Counted from the first letter of the stretch, positions 7,320 through 16,666 are shown. The stretch: 64,000 nucleotides of DNA from Roseateles depolymerans (GCF_003387155.1 NZ_QUMT01000002.1:625694-689693); one strand, 5' to 3'. Notes: generated by a model not told the origin, from the letters alone. Made by a program: numbers and translations.

Positions 7320-9482
7320 ATGAATAGACAACATCACAGCCAGCGGGCCCGCTGTCCCGCCCCCAGCGCGCTGATGCTCGCTTGCCTGGCGATGATGTCC
7401 ACCTCCGCATGGAGCCTGGGTGTGGGCCGCCCCCAGACCGCGTCGTCGCTGGGTCAGCCGCTCAACCTGTTTTTCCCGGTGCAGATCGCGCCGGGGGAAG
7501 TCGTCACCGCGGACTGCATTCGCGCCGATGTCACCGCCGGTGAATCCCAGTTGCCCAGCTCCAGCCTGCGCTGGCAGCTGGAAACCGACGGGCAGCAGAC
7601 CCTGCGCGGCGTGCGGCTGCGCAGCAGCCAGTCCATCAATGAACCGCTGGTGGTGGTCAACCTGACCCTCGGTTGCAGCAGTTCATTTACGCGCCAGTAC
7701 ACCGCCTTCATCGACCCGCCCGGCCACAGCGCGGAGCCACTGGCCGATGCCGGCTCGCAGTCCGAGACCGCGCTGGCCCCGGCCTTCCAGGTGGCCACCG
7801 GCGGCGAGACACGCATCAACGCGCGGGACGCATCGCCCTCGCGCACCCGGTCCGGTCCGATTCCGGACATCTCCGGCGCGGCCGCCCCCGCCTCGGCCGC
7901 CAGCGCACCTCCGCGCAAGCGTCGGCAGACGGCGGCGCGCAACGCTGGGAACGTGGCCGCTGCGGCGGCTGCAGCGGCGCCGCAGAAGTCCGGCGGTGCG
8001 CGCCTGTCCATGGAGCCCGCAGAGATCCTGGCCCCTGCACCCAACGCCCCGCTGATTGCCGAGGCTGCCAGTGCGGCCAGCGCCGCTGCCGAGGCGCGCG
8101 CCCAACTGGCGGTCATGGAAAAGCGCGTGGCCGATCTGCAGGCGGAGCAGCGCCGCACCAATGACGTCCTGCAGGCCTTGCGCGAAGAACTCAAGGCCAC
8201 GCGTGAGCAGCGCGACAGTGCCGGCACGCCGGTGTGGATGCTGGCGCTGACGTTGCTCAGTCTGGCTCTGGCCGCCAGCAGCCTGCTGCTGTGGCGCAAC
8301 CGCGGTCGCGACCGCAAGGATGCCCCGCAGACCTGGTGGGGAGAGGCGCAGGGCGAAGGCGCGCAAGCCGGCGCTGCGGTGCCGTCCGGCCCGGGTGGCC
8401 CGGGCAGCGGAGCCGGAGCCCCGGGCGCGGCCGGCGCGGACCTGGATTCAGGCACCGGTGCGCTGCACAGCGCGCCCGGTGCGGCCGCCGCCGCATTGGT
8501 GGCCCTGGACCGCAAGGAACTCAGCGCCGCCACGCACGCGCCCACCACCATGCCGATGCCACTGAGCATCACCGATCCTGAACGCACCATGCAGTTGCCG
8601 CCACGCGCGGCCCCTGCGCCGTCGCCGGAGGTGAGCGCCGCCGCGTCCGGGCTGCAAGCCAGCCGCCCGGGTCGCAGTGCCGCCACCGCCGCGGCAGATG
8701 ACGCGCTGGACGCACTGGCCAGCCTGGATGCCATGCAGCCGCTGAGCTTCGAGATGCGCGAGCCTCCCGGCGACACCCGTCCGGCCCCGCTGCTGCGAGA
8801 CCTCAACGGCCTGGGCGCCGTGACGGTGGAAGAGCTGATCGACCTGGAGCAGCAGGTGGACTTCTTCCTGGTCCTGGGCCAGGACGATGCCGCCATCGAG
8901 CTGCTCTCCAGCCGCCTGGGCGAGCGGGACGCGGCCAGCGGGCTGCCCTATCTGAAGCTGATGGAGCTCTACCAGCGCCGCGCGGACCGGGCCTCCTTCG
9001 ACCGTGTCGCGACCCGTTTCAGCCAGCAGTTCCGCGCCCGTCCGCCAGCGTGGAGTGACGACCTGAACGAAGGGGCGGGCCTGGAAGCCCATCCGGAGCT
9101 TGTGGACCGCCTGCAAAGTGCCTGGGTGGATGCAGCGGGCAGCATGAGCCTGTTGCAGGACCTGTTCTCGCACCATCAGGAATACAGCGGCGAGCTGGGC
9201 CTGCCGGCTTACCGCGACCTGCTGCTGCTGTACGCAGTGGCGCGAGACCGCGCCGAACATGAATCGCGGACGCAGGACATCGACGTCTTCCTGCCGCTGG
9301 ATGCCACGGCGCCGCCGGACATGATGGCCACCATGACGTGGCAGGCCCCGGCGTCGGCGCCTGCTGCGGGGAGCAGCGGCCGGTCGCTGCGGCCTGGGGT
9401 GGGGCAGTCGCTCGATGTCGACCTGGACCTCACGCTGGCCAACGACGACGATGACCAGCCCAAGAAGCCCAAGGCTTACTGA
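7320..9482 (+). CDS. FimV-like inner-membrane protein
   Basis: This encodes a 720-residue protein resembling FimV/HubP-type polar organisers. After a signal sequence the N-terminus carries the FimV-like segment LGVGRPQTASSLGQPLNLFF. An Ala-rich linker and a coiled coil (about residues 255-305) follow. A transmembrane segment then appears (WMLALTLLSLALAASSLLLW) with a long cytoplasmic part. The C-terminal third has VTVEELIDLEQQVDFFLVLGQDDAAIELL, the TPR-like FimV C-terminal motif. No LysM domain is visible, unlike Pseudomonas FimV. A role in polar assembly or motility is inferred. The start follows GTGGG and gives MNRQHH. Confidence 0.75.
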   Translation: MNRQHHSQRARCPAPSALMLACLAMMSTSAWSLGVGRPQTASSLGQPLNLFFPVQIAPGEVVTADCIRADVTAGESQLPSSSLRWQLETDGQQTLRGVRLRSSQSINEPLVVVNLTLGCSSSFTRQYTAFIDPPGHSAEPLADAGSQSETALAPAFQVATGGETRINARDASPSRTRSGPIPDISGAAAPASAASAPPRKRRQTAARNAGNVAAAAAAAAPQKSGGARLSMEPAEILAPAPNAPLIAEAASAASAAAEARAQLAVMEKRVADLQAEQRRTNDVLQALREELKATREQRDSAGTPVWMLALTLLSLALAASSLLLWRNRGRDRKDAPQTWWGEAQGEGAQAGAAVPSGPGGPGSGAGAPGAAGADLDSGTGALHSAPGAAAAALVALDRKELSAATHAPTTMPMPLSITDPERTMQLPPRAAPAPSPEVSAAASGLQASRPGRSAATAAADDALDALASLDAMQPLSFEMREPPGDTRPAPLLRDLNGLGAVTVEELIDLEQQVDFFLVLGQDDAAIELLSSRLGERDAASGLPYLKLMELYQRRADRASFDRVATRFSQQFRARPPAWSDDLNEGAGLEAHPELVDRLQSAWVDAAGSMSLLQDLFSHHQEYSGELGLPAYRDLLLLYAVARDRAEHESRTQDIDVFLPLDATAPPDMMATMTWQAPASAPAAGSSGRSLRPGVGQSLDVDLDLTLANDDDDQPKKPKAY

Positions 9483-9530
9483 CGCTGAGGGGCGCTGAGG
9501 GTCGCTGAAGGACCCTGAAGGACGCTGAAA
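9481..9530. repeat. Decamer tandem repeat (5 copies) beginning at a stop codon
   Basis: Five 10-bp units of consensus GACGCTGAAG run from the stop codon of the FimV-like gene towards the convergent aminotransferase gene. A 6-bp GCCTGA/TCAGGC hairpin follows at 9538-9554. The array may be a slippage product; a role in ending transcription is possible but not shown. Confidence 0.7.
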
Positions 9531-9548
9531 AGGTCGAGCCTGATTCGC

Positions 9549-10757
9549 TCAGGCCGCCCCTGGCAGCTTTCGCAGCCGATCCAGCGCCAGATCCAGCGTC
9601 TCGTCCTTCTTCGCGAAGCAGAAGCGGATGATGGACGGGCGCCCGCCGGTCGAGGCCGGGGTGCTGTAGAACGCCGACATGGGAATGGCCGCCACACCCG
9701 CTTCCCGGGTGAGCCACTGACACAGCGCCATGTCGTCCATCCCGGCCAGCGGTGCAGGCAGGCCGCTGTAATCCACGCACTGGAAGTAACTCCCGGGGCA
9801 GGGCAGCAGCTTGAACGGGGTGCCCGCCAGCCCGGCGCGGAAGCGGTCCCGCTTGCGCTGGTAGAAGTCGCTCAGACCCAGGTAAGGCGCCGGATCGGCC
9901 ATGTAGGCCGCCAGGCCCACCTGCATCGGCGAGTTGACGGTGAAGACGTTGTACTGGTGCACCTTGCGGAACTCGGCCATCAGCGGCGCCGGCGCCGCCA
10001 CGAAACCGACCTTCCACCCGGTCACATGGTAGGTCTTGCCGAAGCTCGACACCACGAAGCTGCGGGCGGCCAGGGCCGGGAGCCGCGCCACGCTCTGGTG
10101 CTGCTGGCCGTCGTAGACCATGTGCTCATAGACCTCGTCACTGACCACCAGCACGTCGGTGCCGTCCAGCAGCTGGGCGAGCTGGCGCATCTCGTCGGCC
10201 GTCCAGACATTGCCGCTGGGGTTGTGCGGCGTGTTGATCATCAGCACGCGGGTGCGCGGCGTGAGCGCTGCGCGGATGCGCTCGAAGTCCGGCCGGAAGG
10301 TGTGCGGGTCCAGCGGCACCGGCACCATGGTGCCGCCGGCCAGGGTGATGTTGGGGCCGTAGCTGTCGTAGGCCGGCTCCAGCACGATGACTTCATCGCC
10401 AGGATGCACGACCGCCAGTAGGGCGGTCAGGATGCCCTGGGTGGCACCGGCGGTGACGGTGATCTCCCGGTCCACGTCATAGCGGTGGCCGTAGAGGGTC
10501 TCGATCTTGGCGGCAATCGCCTGCCGCAGCGCAGGCGCGCCGGGCATCGGCGGGTACTGGTTGTGGCCGCTGCGCATGGCCCGGTCCACCGCGTCCAGCA
10601 GGGCTGGATCGCCCTCGAAGTCCGGGAAGCCCTGGCCCAGGTTCACGGCGCCATGCTGCTGCGCCAGCGCGGACATCACGCTGAAAACGGTGGTGCCCAG
10701 TTGCGGCAGGCGGCTTGCCACCGCCGGCGTGTGCGGTGTGGGGTACGCTTGGATCAT
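9549..10757 (-). CDS. PLP-dependent aminotransferase, methionine aminotransferase (YbdL-like)
   Basis: This encodes a 402-residue fold-type I class I/II aminotransferase. It has the GQGFPDFEGDP opening of the YbdL/kynurenine aminotransferase branch, the NTPHNPSGNVW motif, VVSDEVYEHMVYDG, and the PLP-binding lysine K241 in SSFGKTYHVTGWK. The YbdL branch prefers methionine and aromatic amino acids with 2-oxo acids as acceptors. The start is only 7 bp after the cysB stop, so it is probably the last gene of the lptF-lptG-cbiX-cysB run. That fits a sulfur-amino-acid role, by inference. Confidence 0.85.
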   Translation of the reverse strand: MIQAYPTPHTPAVASRLPQLGTTVFSVMSALAQQHGAVNLGQGFPDFEGDPALLDAVDRAMRSGHNQYPPMPGAPALRQAIAAKIETLYGHRYDVDREITVTAGATQGILTALLAVVHPGDEVIVLEPAYDSYGPNITLAGGTMVPVPLDPHTFRPDFERIRAALTPRTRVLMINTPHNPSGNVWTADEMRQLAQLLDGTDVLVVSDEVYEHMVYDGQQHQSVARLPALAARSFVVSSFGKTYHVTGWKVGFVAAPAPLMAEFRKVHQYNVFTVNSPMQVGLAAYMADPAPYLGLSDFYQRKRDRFRAGLAGTPFKLLPCPGSYFQCVDYSGLPAPLAGMDDMALCQWLTREAGVAAIPMSAFYSTPASTGGRPSIIRFCFAKKDETLDLALDRLRKLPGAA

Positions 10758-10764
10758 GGTGACT

Positions 10765-11709
10765 TCACAGCCCGTAGTCGTTGGAATCTCCGCTCATGGC
10801 GCGCTGCAGCAGGCTGCGATTGAGGCGGTCCGACAGCAGCTCGGCAAAGCTGTAGACATAGTTGCGCAGGTAGGCGCCGCGCTTGAAGGCGATGCGCGCA
10901 ATGTTTTGGCCCAGCAGGTGGCCCAGCGGCCGCGAGACCAGTTCCCCACCCGGCGGGTCTTCCCGCACCGCCATCTCGGCCACGATGCCGATGCCCAGGC
11001 CCAGCCGCACGTAGGTCTTGATCACGTCCGAGTCGATGGCCTCCAGCACGATGTTGGGCGTCAGGTGGCGCTGGGCGAAGGCCCGGTCGATGCGGGTGCG
11101 GCCGGTGAAGCTGGGGTGATAGGACACCAGCGGCTCATGGGCGATCTGCTCCAGGTCGATGCGCTCCATCTGCGCCAGCGGATGCTCGGCCCGCATCACC
11201 AGCACGTGCTGCCATTCGTAGGCCGGCAGTGTCACCAGTTCTTCGAACTGCGACAGGGATTCCGTGGCCAGGCCCACGTCCGCCGTCTCGTCGATCAGCA
11301 TGCGGGCGACCTGGTCCGGGCTGCCCTGATGCAGGCCGATGTTGACCTGCGGGAACTGCCGACGCAACTGCGTCACCGGGCCGGGCAAGACGTAGCGGGC
11401 CTGGGTGTGGGTGGTGGCGATGGAGAGGGTGCCGGCGTCCTGCTTGGAATACTCCTCGCCGATGCGCTTGAGGTTGCCCACCTCGCGCATGATGATCTCG
11501 ATCGACTTGAGCACCTGCCGGCCGGGCTCGGTGATGCTGCGTAGCCGCTTGCCGTGCCGGGAGAAGATGTCCACGCCCAGCTCTTCCTCGAGCTCCAGGA
11601 TCGCCTTGGACACGCCGGGCTGGGAGGTGTAGAGCGCCTTGGCGGTCTCGGTGAGGTTGAGGTTGCGGCGTGCCGCTTCCTGCACGAACCGGAACTGATG
11701 CAGATTCAT
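10765..11709 (-). CDS. cysB: CysB-type LysR family regulator of sulfur assimilation
   Basis: This encodes a 314-residue LysR-type regulator. The N-terminal helix-turn-helix (MNLHQFRFVQEAARRNLNLTETAKALYTSQPGVSKA) and the effector domain with ATTHTQARYVLP closely match the CysB/Cbl group. That group senses N-acetylserine or sulfate status and activates sulfate uptake and reduction genes. Its start overlaps the end of cbiX by 4 bp (ATGA), indicating translational coupling, and the aminotransferase follows 7 bp later. The symbol rests on family resemblance; Cbl or another paralogue cannot be excluded. Confidence 0.85.
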   Translation of the reverse strand: MNLHQFRFVQEAARRNLNLTETAKALYTSQPGVSKAILELEEELGVDIFSRHGKRLRSITEPGRQVLKSIEIIMREVGNLKRIGEEYSKQDAGTLSIATTHTQARYVLPGPVTQLRRQFPQVNIGLHQGSPDQVARMLIDETADVGLATESLSQFEELVTLPAYEWQHVLVMRAEHPLAQMERIDLEQIAHEPLVSYHPSFTGRTRIDRAFAQRHLTPNIVLEAIDSDVIKTYVRLGLGIGIVAEMAVREDPPGGELVSRPLGHLLGQNIARIAFKRGAYLRNYVYSFAELLSDRLNRSLLQRAMSGDSNDYGL

Positions 11710-12311
11710 GGCTGGCGGGTGGCTTCGGTCGCCGACGCGGCCGCCGGATCTTGCGGTGCGGTCAGCAGGGCGCCGGGCAGGGAGGAGACGGCGGAGACCA
11801 CGTCCAGCGTGGCGGCGGCCATGGCGCGGATGACGGACGGCTGCTCGCCAATGGCGTCATGCAGCAGGAAGAGCACGCCGGGGTATTCACGGCGCAGGGC
11901 CTCCACCTGCGGCGGCACGTCCCGGCGGACATGGCCGCTGGAGCCGAGGAACATCGGCACGATCTGGATGCGCTGGCAGCCCAGGGCCACCAGGGCGCCA
12001 GCGGCGGTGGCCAGGTCGGGGGTCATCAGTTCCAGATAGGCCAGTGCCAGCGGCAGGCCGGGCCGGCGGTTCTGAAGCTCGGCCGCGATGGCCTGGAACG
12101 GCGCCGCCCAGGCGGGGTCGCGCGCGCCGTGCGCAAACAGCAGCAGGCCGTCCCCGTTGGCGGACTCGGGCTCCGGGCGGCCGCTGGGGAAGGCGGCGGA
12201 TGCAGGCGGGGCGGAAGGCGCTGAAGGGACGGAGGGCACGGAAGGCACGGAGCTGGTGGAAGCCGCGGAAGCCGCGGACGTTGCGGACGTGGGGGGGGAG
12301 GGCTTGGTCAT
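11706..12311 (-). CDS. cbiX: CbiX/SirB-type chelatase
   Basis: This encodes a protein of about 201 residues with a single chelatase domain starting at LLLFAHGARDPAW; the histidine of FAHGAR is the metal-site residue of the CbiX/SirB family. These enzymes insert cobalt or iron into sirohydrochlorin. Beside cysB, iron insertion for sirohaem (sulfite reductase cofactor) is the likely role. The first 50 residues are low-complexity Ser/Pro/Val/Ala (SVPSVPSVPSAPSAPP), coded by near-repeats at about 12200-12300, and look disordered. The start is taken as MTKPSPP; an in-frame ATG lies six codons upstream. It lies between lptG and cysB with minimal spacing. Confidence 0.8.
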   Translation of the reverse strand: MTKPSPPTSATSAASAASTSSVPSVPSVPSAPSAPPASAAFPSGRPEPESANGDGLLLFAHGARDPAWAAPFQAIAAELQNRRPGLPLALAYLELMTPDLATAAGALVALGCQRIQIVPMFLGSSGHVRRDVPPQVEALRREYPGVLFLLHDAIGEQPSVIRAMAAATLDVVSAVSSLPGALLTAPQDPAAASATEATRQP

Positions 12312-12330
12312 GGCCAGGGTGTCCTTCACT

Positions 12331-13494
12331 TCAACGGTAACGGACCAGCCAGCCGAAGGCGGCCATGGAAATGCCCAGGTAGAACAGGCTTGGCGCGGAG
12401 GCCACCAGCCAGGGCGTCCAGTCCCGCAGCAGGCCGACGTGGCCGGTGATGGCGTTGAGCACCACGAAGCTGATGCCCAGCATGATGCCGCCGAACACCT
12501 TCACGCTGATGCCGCCGGAGCGGAAGTGAAGATAAGCGAAGGGCAGCGCCAGGGCCACCATCACCATGCAGGCGAAGGGATAAAACGCCTTGCGCCAGAA
12601 CTGGATCTCCGGCTGCTGGGACGCCTGTTCCTGCGACGACAGGTGGCGGGTGTAGCGGTACAGCTCCAGCGTGGACATGTTCCAGGTGGGCTGCACGGCC
12701 GCGGCCACCACCCCGCTGGGCAACTGGCTCTGCCAGCTGTACTGCGGCAGCAGCAGTTCGCGCACGCTCGGGTTGTCGCTGAGCTTGTCCTGCGGGGCCT
12801 GCGAGTTCTTCGGGTCGGTCACGCTGCCGGCGGCGCGGTTGAGCGGGGTGAGGGCGCGGGTCCACTGCATCAGCTTGACGTCCTGCAGCTGCCAGCGGCC
12901 GCTGCTGTCCACCGCGCCTTGCCGGGCGGTCAGCCGGGTGGTCATGGCGCCCTTGGGGTCGAATTCCATGATCAGCACGTCTTCCATCACCCCGCTGGCC
13001 TTGGCGCGGCCGACATGAACGGCATAGCTGTAGTCGCCGTCCCGGTCTTTCATCCAGGCGCCGGACGCGTTGGTGACGCCGCCGTTGCCGGTGGACTTGA
13101 GCAGTTGCGCCTGCTTGTCCGCCCAGGGCGTGAGGTAGTCGCCCACCACGAAGGCGGTCAGGGCGAAGAAGAGGGCAATGATGCTGAGCAGGCCCAGCGC
13201 CCGCGCCGGGCTGAGGCCGCCGGTGCGCAGGATGGTGAATTCGCTGGACTGGGCCAGGCGGGCCAGGCTGAAGATGGTGCCGATCAGCACGGCGATGGGC
13301 ATCAGCTCATAGAAGCGGCCCGGCATCTTGAGGATGCAGGACCAGATGGCCCAGCCCACGCCCAGGCCCAGGCGCTGGAAGCGGTCCAGGTCGTCGATGA
13401 AATCAACGAAGAAGAACAGGGCCAGGAAGCCGGCCATCACCAGGGCGAAGGAGCTGAGGATGTCCCGGTAGAGCAGGCGGCGGACGGTCTTCAT
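12331..13494 (-). CDS. lptG: LPS export permease LptG
   Basis: This encodes a 387-residue inner-membrane permease subunit of the LptB2FG ABC exporter, which extracts lipopolysaccharide from the inner membrane. An N-terminal transmembrane segment (SFALVMAGFLALFFFVDFIDDL), a periplasmic beta-jellyroll region in the middle and C-terminal membrane helices (LFYLGISMAAFGWLVRY) match the family. The coupling region with SSEFTILRTGGLS is present. It overlaps lptF by 4 bp and is therefore probably cotranslated with it. Confidence 0.93.
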   Translation of the reverse strand: MKTVRRLLYRDILSSFALVMAGFLALFFFVDFIDDLDRFQRLGLGVGWAIWSCILKMPGRFYELMPIAVLIGTIFSLARLAQSSEFTILRTGGLSPARALGLLSIIALFFALTAFVVGDYLTPWADKQAQLLKSTGNGGVTNASGAWMKDRDGDYSYAVHVGRAKASGVMEDVLIMEFDPKGAMTTRLTARQGAVDSSGRWQLQDVKLMQWTRALTPLNRAAGSVTDPKNSQAPQDKLSDNPSVRELLLPQYSWQSQLPSGVVAAAVQPTWNMSTLELYRYTRHLSSQEQASQQPEIQFWRKAFYPFACMVMVALALPFAYLHFRSGGISVKVFGGIMLGISFVVLNAITGHVGLLRDWTPWLVASAPSLFYLGISMAAFGWLVRYR

Positions 13495-14696
13495 ACCGGC
13501 ACTCCCGGCGTGGTGGGGTTCTGCATGGACAACGGGGTGCCGAGTGCGGGCGCGATGATGGGGGCGGCCGGCGGGGGCGGTGCGGCCGGCGGCGGGGCAG
13601 GCGGGCTGGGTGGCACGCGCTTCCAGGGCAGGCTGAAGCGGTTGCCCATGTCGCGCCAGGCCAGCAGCAGCATGTTCACGACGAAGGCCAGGCCGTGCAG
13701 GCCCAGCAGGCTGCTGCCCAGCGCGTATTTGCCGTTCACCACCCAGCTCTGCGTCAGGTTGATCAGGTTGAAATACACGATGAAGGCCAGCAGGGCGAAC
13801 AGCAGATTCCAGTTGCTGGCGCGTCGCGGATTGGTGGCCGAGATGCCGATGCCCAGCAGCACCAGGTTGACGCAGCCCAGGATCATGCCGAAGCGGTAGG
13901 CCAGCTCGCCGTCGTTGGGCTTGCTGCGGTTGGCCAGCAGTTCGAAGGTGGACAGGGTCTTGGGCGGGCGGGTGTCGCTGCTGCGCATGACGCCGTCGTC
14001 CACGGTGACCAGGTAGCGGTCGAATCGGGCGACGGACTTGTCGCCGTTGCGGGTGTCGACGTCGTTGCGCTGGCCGTGTTCCAGCACCAGCAGCCGCTGG
14101 TCGTTCTGGGTGACCAGCGAGCCCTGGGCGGAGGTGGTGACCGATTCCAGGTGCTCGCTGTTGCTCATGATGAACACGTTGCGGGCGGCGGCCTCATTGG
14201 TGGGGTCGCGTTCGATGAAGAACACGCGACTGCCGTCGTTGGAGGTCTGGAACTGGCCGGGGGCGACGCGGGAGAGGTCGCTGCGCTGCTCGAATTGCTG
14301 GCGCAGCTGGGCGCTGCTGTTGTTGCTCCAGGGCCAGACGATGGTCATGAGCAGGGCCACGACCAGGATGACGGGCCAGGCGGTGGCCAGCACGGGGCGG
14401 ATGAAGCGGGAAAGTCCGAGGCCGCTGGCGAACCAGATGGTCATCTCGGATTCCTTGTACATCCGGCCCAGGGACATCACCACGGCCACGAACAGGGACA
14501 GGCTGAGCATGACGGGCAACTGCGCCAGGGTCAGGTAGCCCAGGGACAGCAGCACGTGCTGGGGCGCGACGGAGCCTTTGGCGGCCATGCCGAGGGAACG
14601 CACCAGCAGCATCGTCACCACGATGGTGAGGATGACCACGAAAGCGAGGCCGAAACTTCGGGCCGTTTCCTTGCGTACGGTTGAATCGAATAACAT
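13491..14696 (-). CDS. lptF: LPS export permease LptF
   Basis: This encodes a 401-residue partner of LptG. The N-terminus (MLFDSTVRKETARSFGLAFVVILTIVVTMLLVRSLG) and the coupling motif KESEMTIWFASGLGLSRF are typical of LptF. The periplasmic domain lies between the first and second membrane halves. The last 40 residues are Pro/Ala-rich (PPSPPAPPPAAPPPPAAP), an extension beyond the usual family end that is probably disordered in the cytoplasm. The gene is divergent from pepA with only 28 bp between start codons, so the two promoters must overlap or lie inside coding sequence. Confidence 0.93.
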   Translation of the reverse strand: MLFDSTVRKETARSFGLAFVVILTIVVTMLLVRSLGMAAKGSVAPQHVLLSLGYLTLAQLPVMLSLSLFVAVVMSLGRMYKESEMTIWFASGLGLSRFIRPVLATAWPVILVVALLMTIVWPWSNNSSAQLRQQFEQRSDLSRVAPGQFQTSNDGSRVFFIERDPTNEAAARNVFIMSNSEHLESVTTSAQGSLVTQNDQRLLVLEHGQRNDVDTRNGDKSVARFDRYLVTVDDGVMRSSDTRPPKTLSTFELLANRSKPNDGELAYRFGMILGCVNLVLLGIGISATNPRRASNWNLLFALLAFIVYFNLINLTQSWVVNGKYALGSSLLGLHGLAFVVNMLLLAWRDMGNRFSLPWKRVPPSPPAPPPAAPPPPAAPIIAPALGTPLSMQNPTTPGVPV

Positions 14697-14724
14697 CCGG
14701 GCACTTTATCTACTTCTCGGTATT

Positions 14725-16185
14725 ATGGACTTTCGCACTCTGTCCGCGTCGCAGGACGCGCTGGCGTCGCAAACAGCAGACGCTCTGGTGGTTGTGATGG
14801 CTGGTGACACGCTGCCTGCTGGCTTGGACAAGACCGTTGCGGGTCTGGTCAAGGACGCCATCAAGCTGGGTGATTTCGAGCTGAAGGCGGGTCAGGTGGT
14901 GACCCTGACGCGTCCGGCCGGTGTGAAGGCCGCACGCCTGGTGCTGGCGGCCAGCGGCAGCTCGCTGAAGGCGGGTCGTGCAGCGGTGGCGGCTGCGCTG
15001 GGTCAGGTCAAGGGTCGCGGCGTGTCGCATGCGGCCATCGCCCTGGTGGGGTTCGAGGCTTCGCTGACGGAATCGCTTGTGGAGCAGACGGTGTTGGCGG
15101 CGCATGAGGCGGTGTATGTGTACCGTGCCACCAAGCCGAGCGCTCCGGCGGCTTCCAAGCTGGAGAAGATCACGCTGCTGGTGGGCAAGGACGATGCCAA
15201 GGCGGTCAAGGCCGGTCTGACGCGTGGTCAGGCGGTGGCCAATGGCATTGCACTGGCCCGCGAATGCGCCAATCTGCCGCCGAACGTGGCTACGCCGACC
15301 TATCTGGGCGAGCAGGCCAAGGCTCTGGGCCGCAGCCATGGCCTGAAGGTCGAGGTGATGGACCAGAAGGCGATCGAGAAGCTGGGCATGGGCTCCTTCC
15401 TGTCGGTGGCCAAGGGGTCGGCCGAGGCGCCGCGTTTCATCGTGGCGCGTTATGAAGGTGCGGCCAAGACCCAGGCGCCGGTGGTGCTGGTGGGCAAGGG
15501 CATTACCTTTGACTCGGGCGGCATTTCGATCAAGCCGGGCGCCGGCATGGACGAGATGAAGTTCGACATGGGCGGCGCGGCCAGCGTGCTGGGCACGCTG
15601 CGTGCGGTGGCCGAGCTCAAGCCGAAAATCAATCTGGTGGTGATCGTGGCGGCTTGCGAAAACATGCCGAGCGGCAATGCGGTCAAGCCGGGCGACGTGG
15701 TGACGTCGATGTCGGGCCAGACGATCGAGATCCTGAATACTGATGCGGAAGGCCGTCTGATCCTGTGCGACGCGCTGACCTACGCGGAGCGCTTCAAGCC
15801 GGCGGTGGTGGTGGACGTGGCCACGCTGACGGGCGCCTGCGTGATCGCCCTGGGCGGTGTGCGCAGCGGCATGTATGCCAGCGACGATGAGCTGGCAGCC
15901 TCGCTGAGCGCTGCCGGTGAAGCCGCGCTGGATCCGTGCTGGCGTCTGCCGCTGGACGACGACTATGCGGAAGGTCTGAAATCCAACTTCGCGGACGTGG
16001 CGAACGTGGCGGGCCGCGAAGGTGGTTCGATCACGGCAGCCAAGTTCCTGCAGCGCTTCGCTTCGAAGTACCGCTGGGGGCATCTGGACATCGCGGGTAC
16101 GGCGTGGAAGGGCGGCGCCGCCAAGGGTGGCACGGGTCGTCCGGTCGGTCTGCTGACGCACTTCGTGCTGTCGCAGGTCCGCTGA
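14725..16185 (+). CDS. pepA: Leucyl aminopeptidase (cytosol aminopeptidase, M17)
   Basis: This encodes a 486-residue dinuclear-metal aminopeptidase that removes N-terminal residues from peptides. The C-terminal catalytic domain contains VGKGITFDSGGISIKP, the M17 signature NTDAEGRL at about residues 338-345, and MKFDMGGAA. The start is the ATG of MDFRTLSASQDAL, consistent with family length. PepA of E. coli also binds DNA; whether this one does is unknown. Divergence from lptFG followed by holC is an arrangement common in proteobacteria. Confidence 0.95.
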   Translation: MDFRTLSASQDALASQTADALVVVMAGDTLPAGLDKTVAGLVKDAIKLGDFELKAGQVVTLTRPAGVKAARLVLAASGSSLKAGRAAVAAALGQVKGRGVSHAAIALVGFEASLTESLVEQTVLAAHEAVYVYRATKPSAPAASKLEKITLLVGKDDAKAVKAGLTRGQAVANGIALARECANLPPNVATPTYLGEQAKALGRSHGLKVEVMDQKAIEKLGMGSFLSVAKGSAEAPRFIVARYEGAAKTQAPVVLVGKGITFDSGGISIKPGAGMDEMKFDMGGAASVLGTLRAVAELKPKINLVVIVAACENMPSGNAVKPGDVVTSMSGQTIEILNTDAEGRLILCDALTYAERFKPAVVVDVATLTGACVIALGGVRSGMYASDDELAASLSAAGEAALDPCWRLPLDDDYAEGLKSNFADVANVAGREGGSITAAKFLQRFASKYRWGHLDIAGTAWKGGAAKGGTGRPVGLLTHFVLSQVR

Positions 16186-16204
16186 GCGAGCTGGGGAGTT
16201 CCTG

Positions 16205-16645
16205 GTGACCGAAGTCAATTTCTACACCGGAGTTCCCGACCGGCAGGCCTACGCCTGCCGACTGCTGCGCAAGACCTTGGGCGCCGGGCTCAAAACCGGC
16301 GTCTGGGGGCCGATGCGGCTGCTGGAGCGGCTGGATCAGACGCTCTGGACCTTCGATCCCCAAGAGTTCCTGCCCCACGTGCTGGTCAAGCCGGACACGC
16401 CCACAGCGCTGCGGGAGCAGACGCCTGTGCTGCTGTCCGATCGGCTTGAAGACCTCGTGGGGTGCCAGGCACTCCTCAACTTCGAGCCAGACCCGCCGCC
16501 GGAGTTGGAACGGTTTCAGCGGGTGCTGGAACTGGTGTCGACCGAGCCGGAACAAGTCGCGGCAGGGCGGGTACGGTTCAAGACCTACAAGTCACTGGGC
16601 TTGGCGGTGAATCACTTTAATCTCGCCGCTTCTGGCGGGGGCTGA
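16205..16645 (+). CDS. holC: DNA polymerase III chi subunit
   Basis: This encodes a 146-residue chi subunit that links the clamp-loader complex to single-stranded-DNA-binding protein. The N-terminal VNFYTGVPDRQAYACRLLRK and the FLPHVLVKPDTPTALREQTPVLL stretch match HolC. The start is GTG at 16205 preceded by GGGGAG. It lies 19 bp after pepA, suggesting cotranscription. The C-terminus (NHFNLAASGGG) is slightly extended compared with short family members. Confidence 0.88.
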   Translation: MTEVNFYTGVPDRQAYACRLLRKTLGAGLKTGVWGPMRLLERLDQTLWTFDPQEFLPHVLVKPDTPTALREQTPVLLSDRLEDLVGCQALLNFEPDPPPELERFQRVLELVSTEPEQVAAGRVRFKTYKSLGLAVNHFNLAASGGG

Positions 16646-16666
16646 TTTCGTTCTTTGCCTGCGGAC

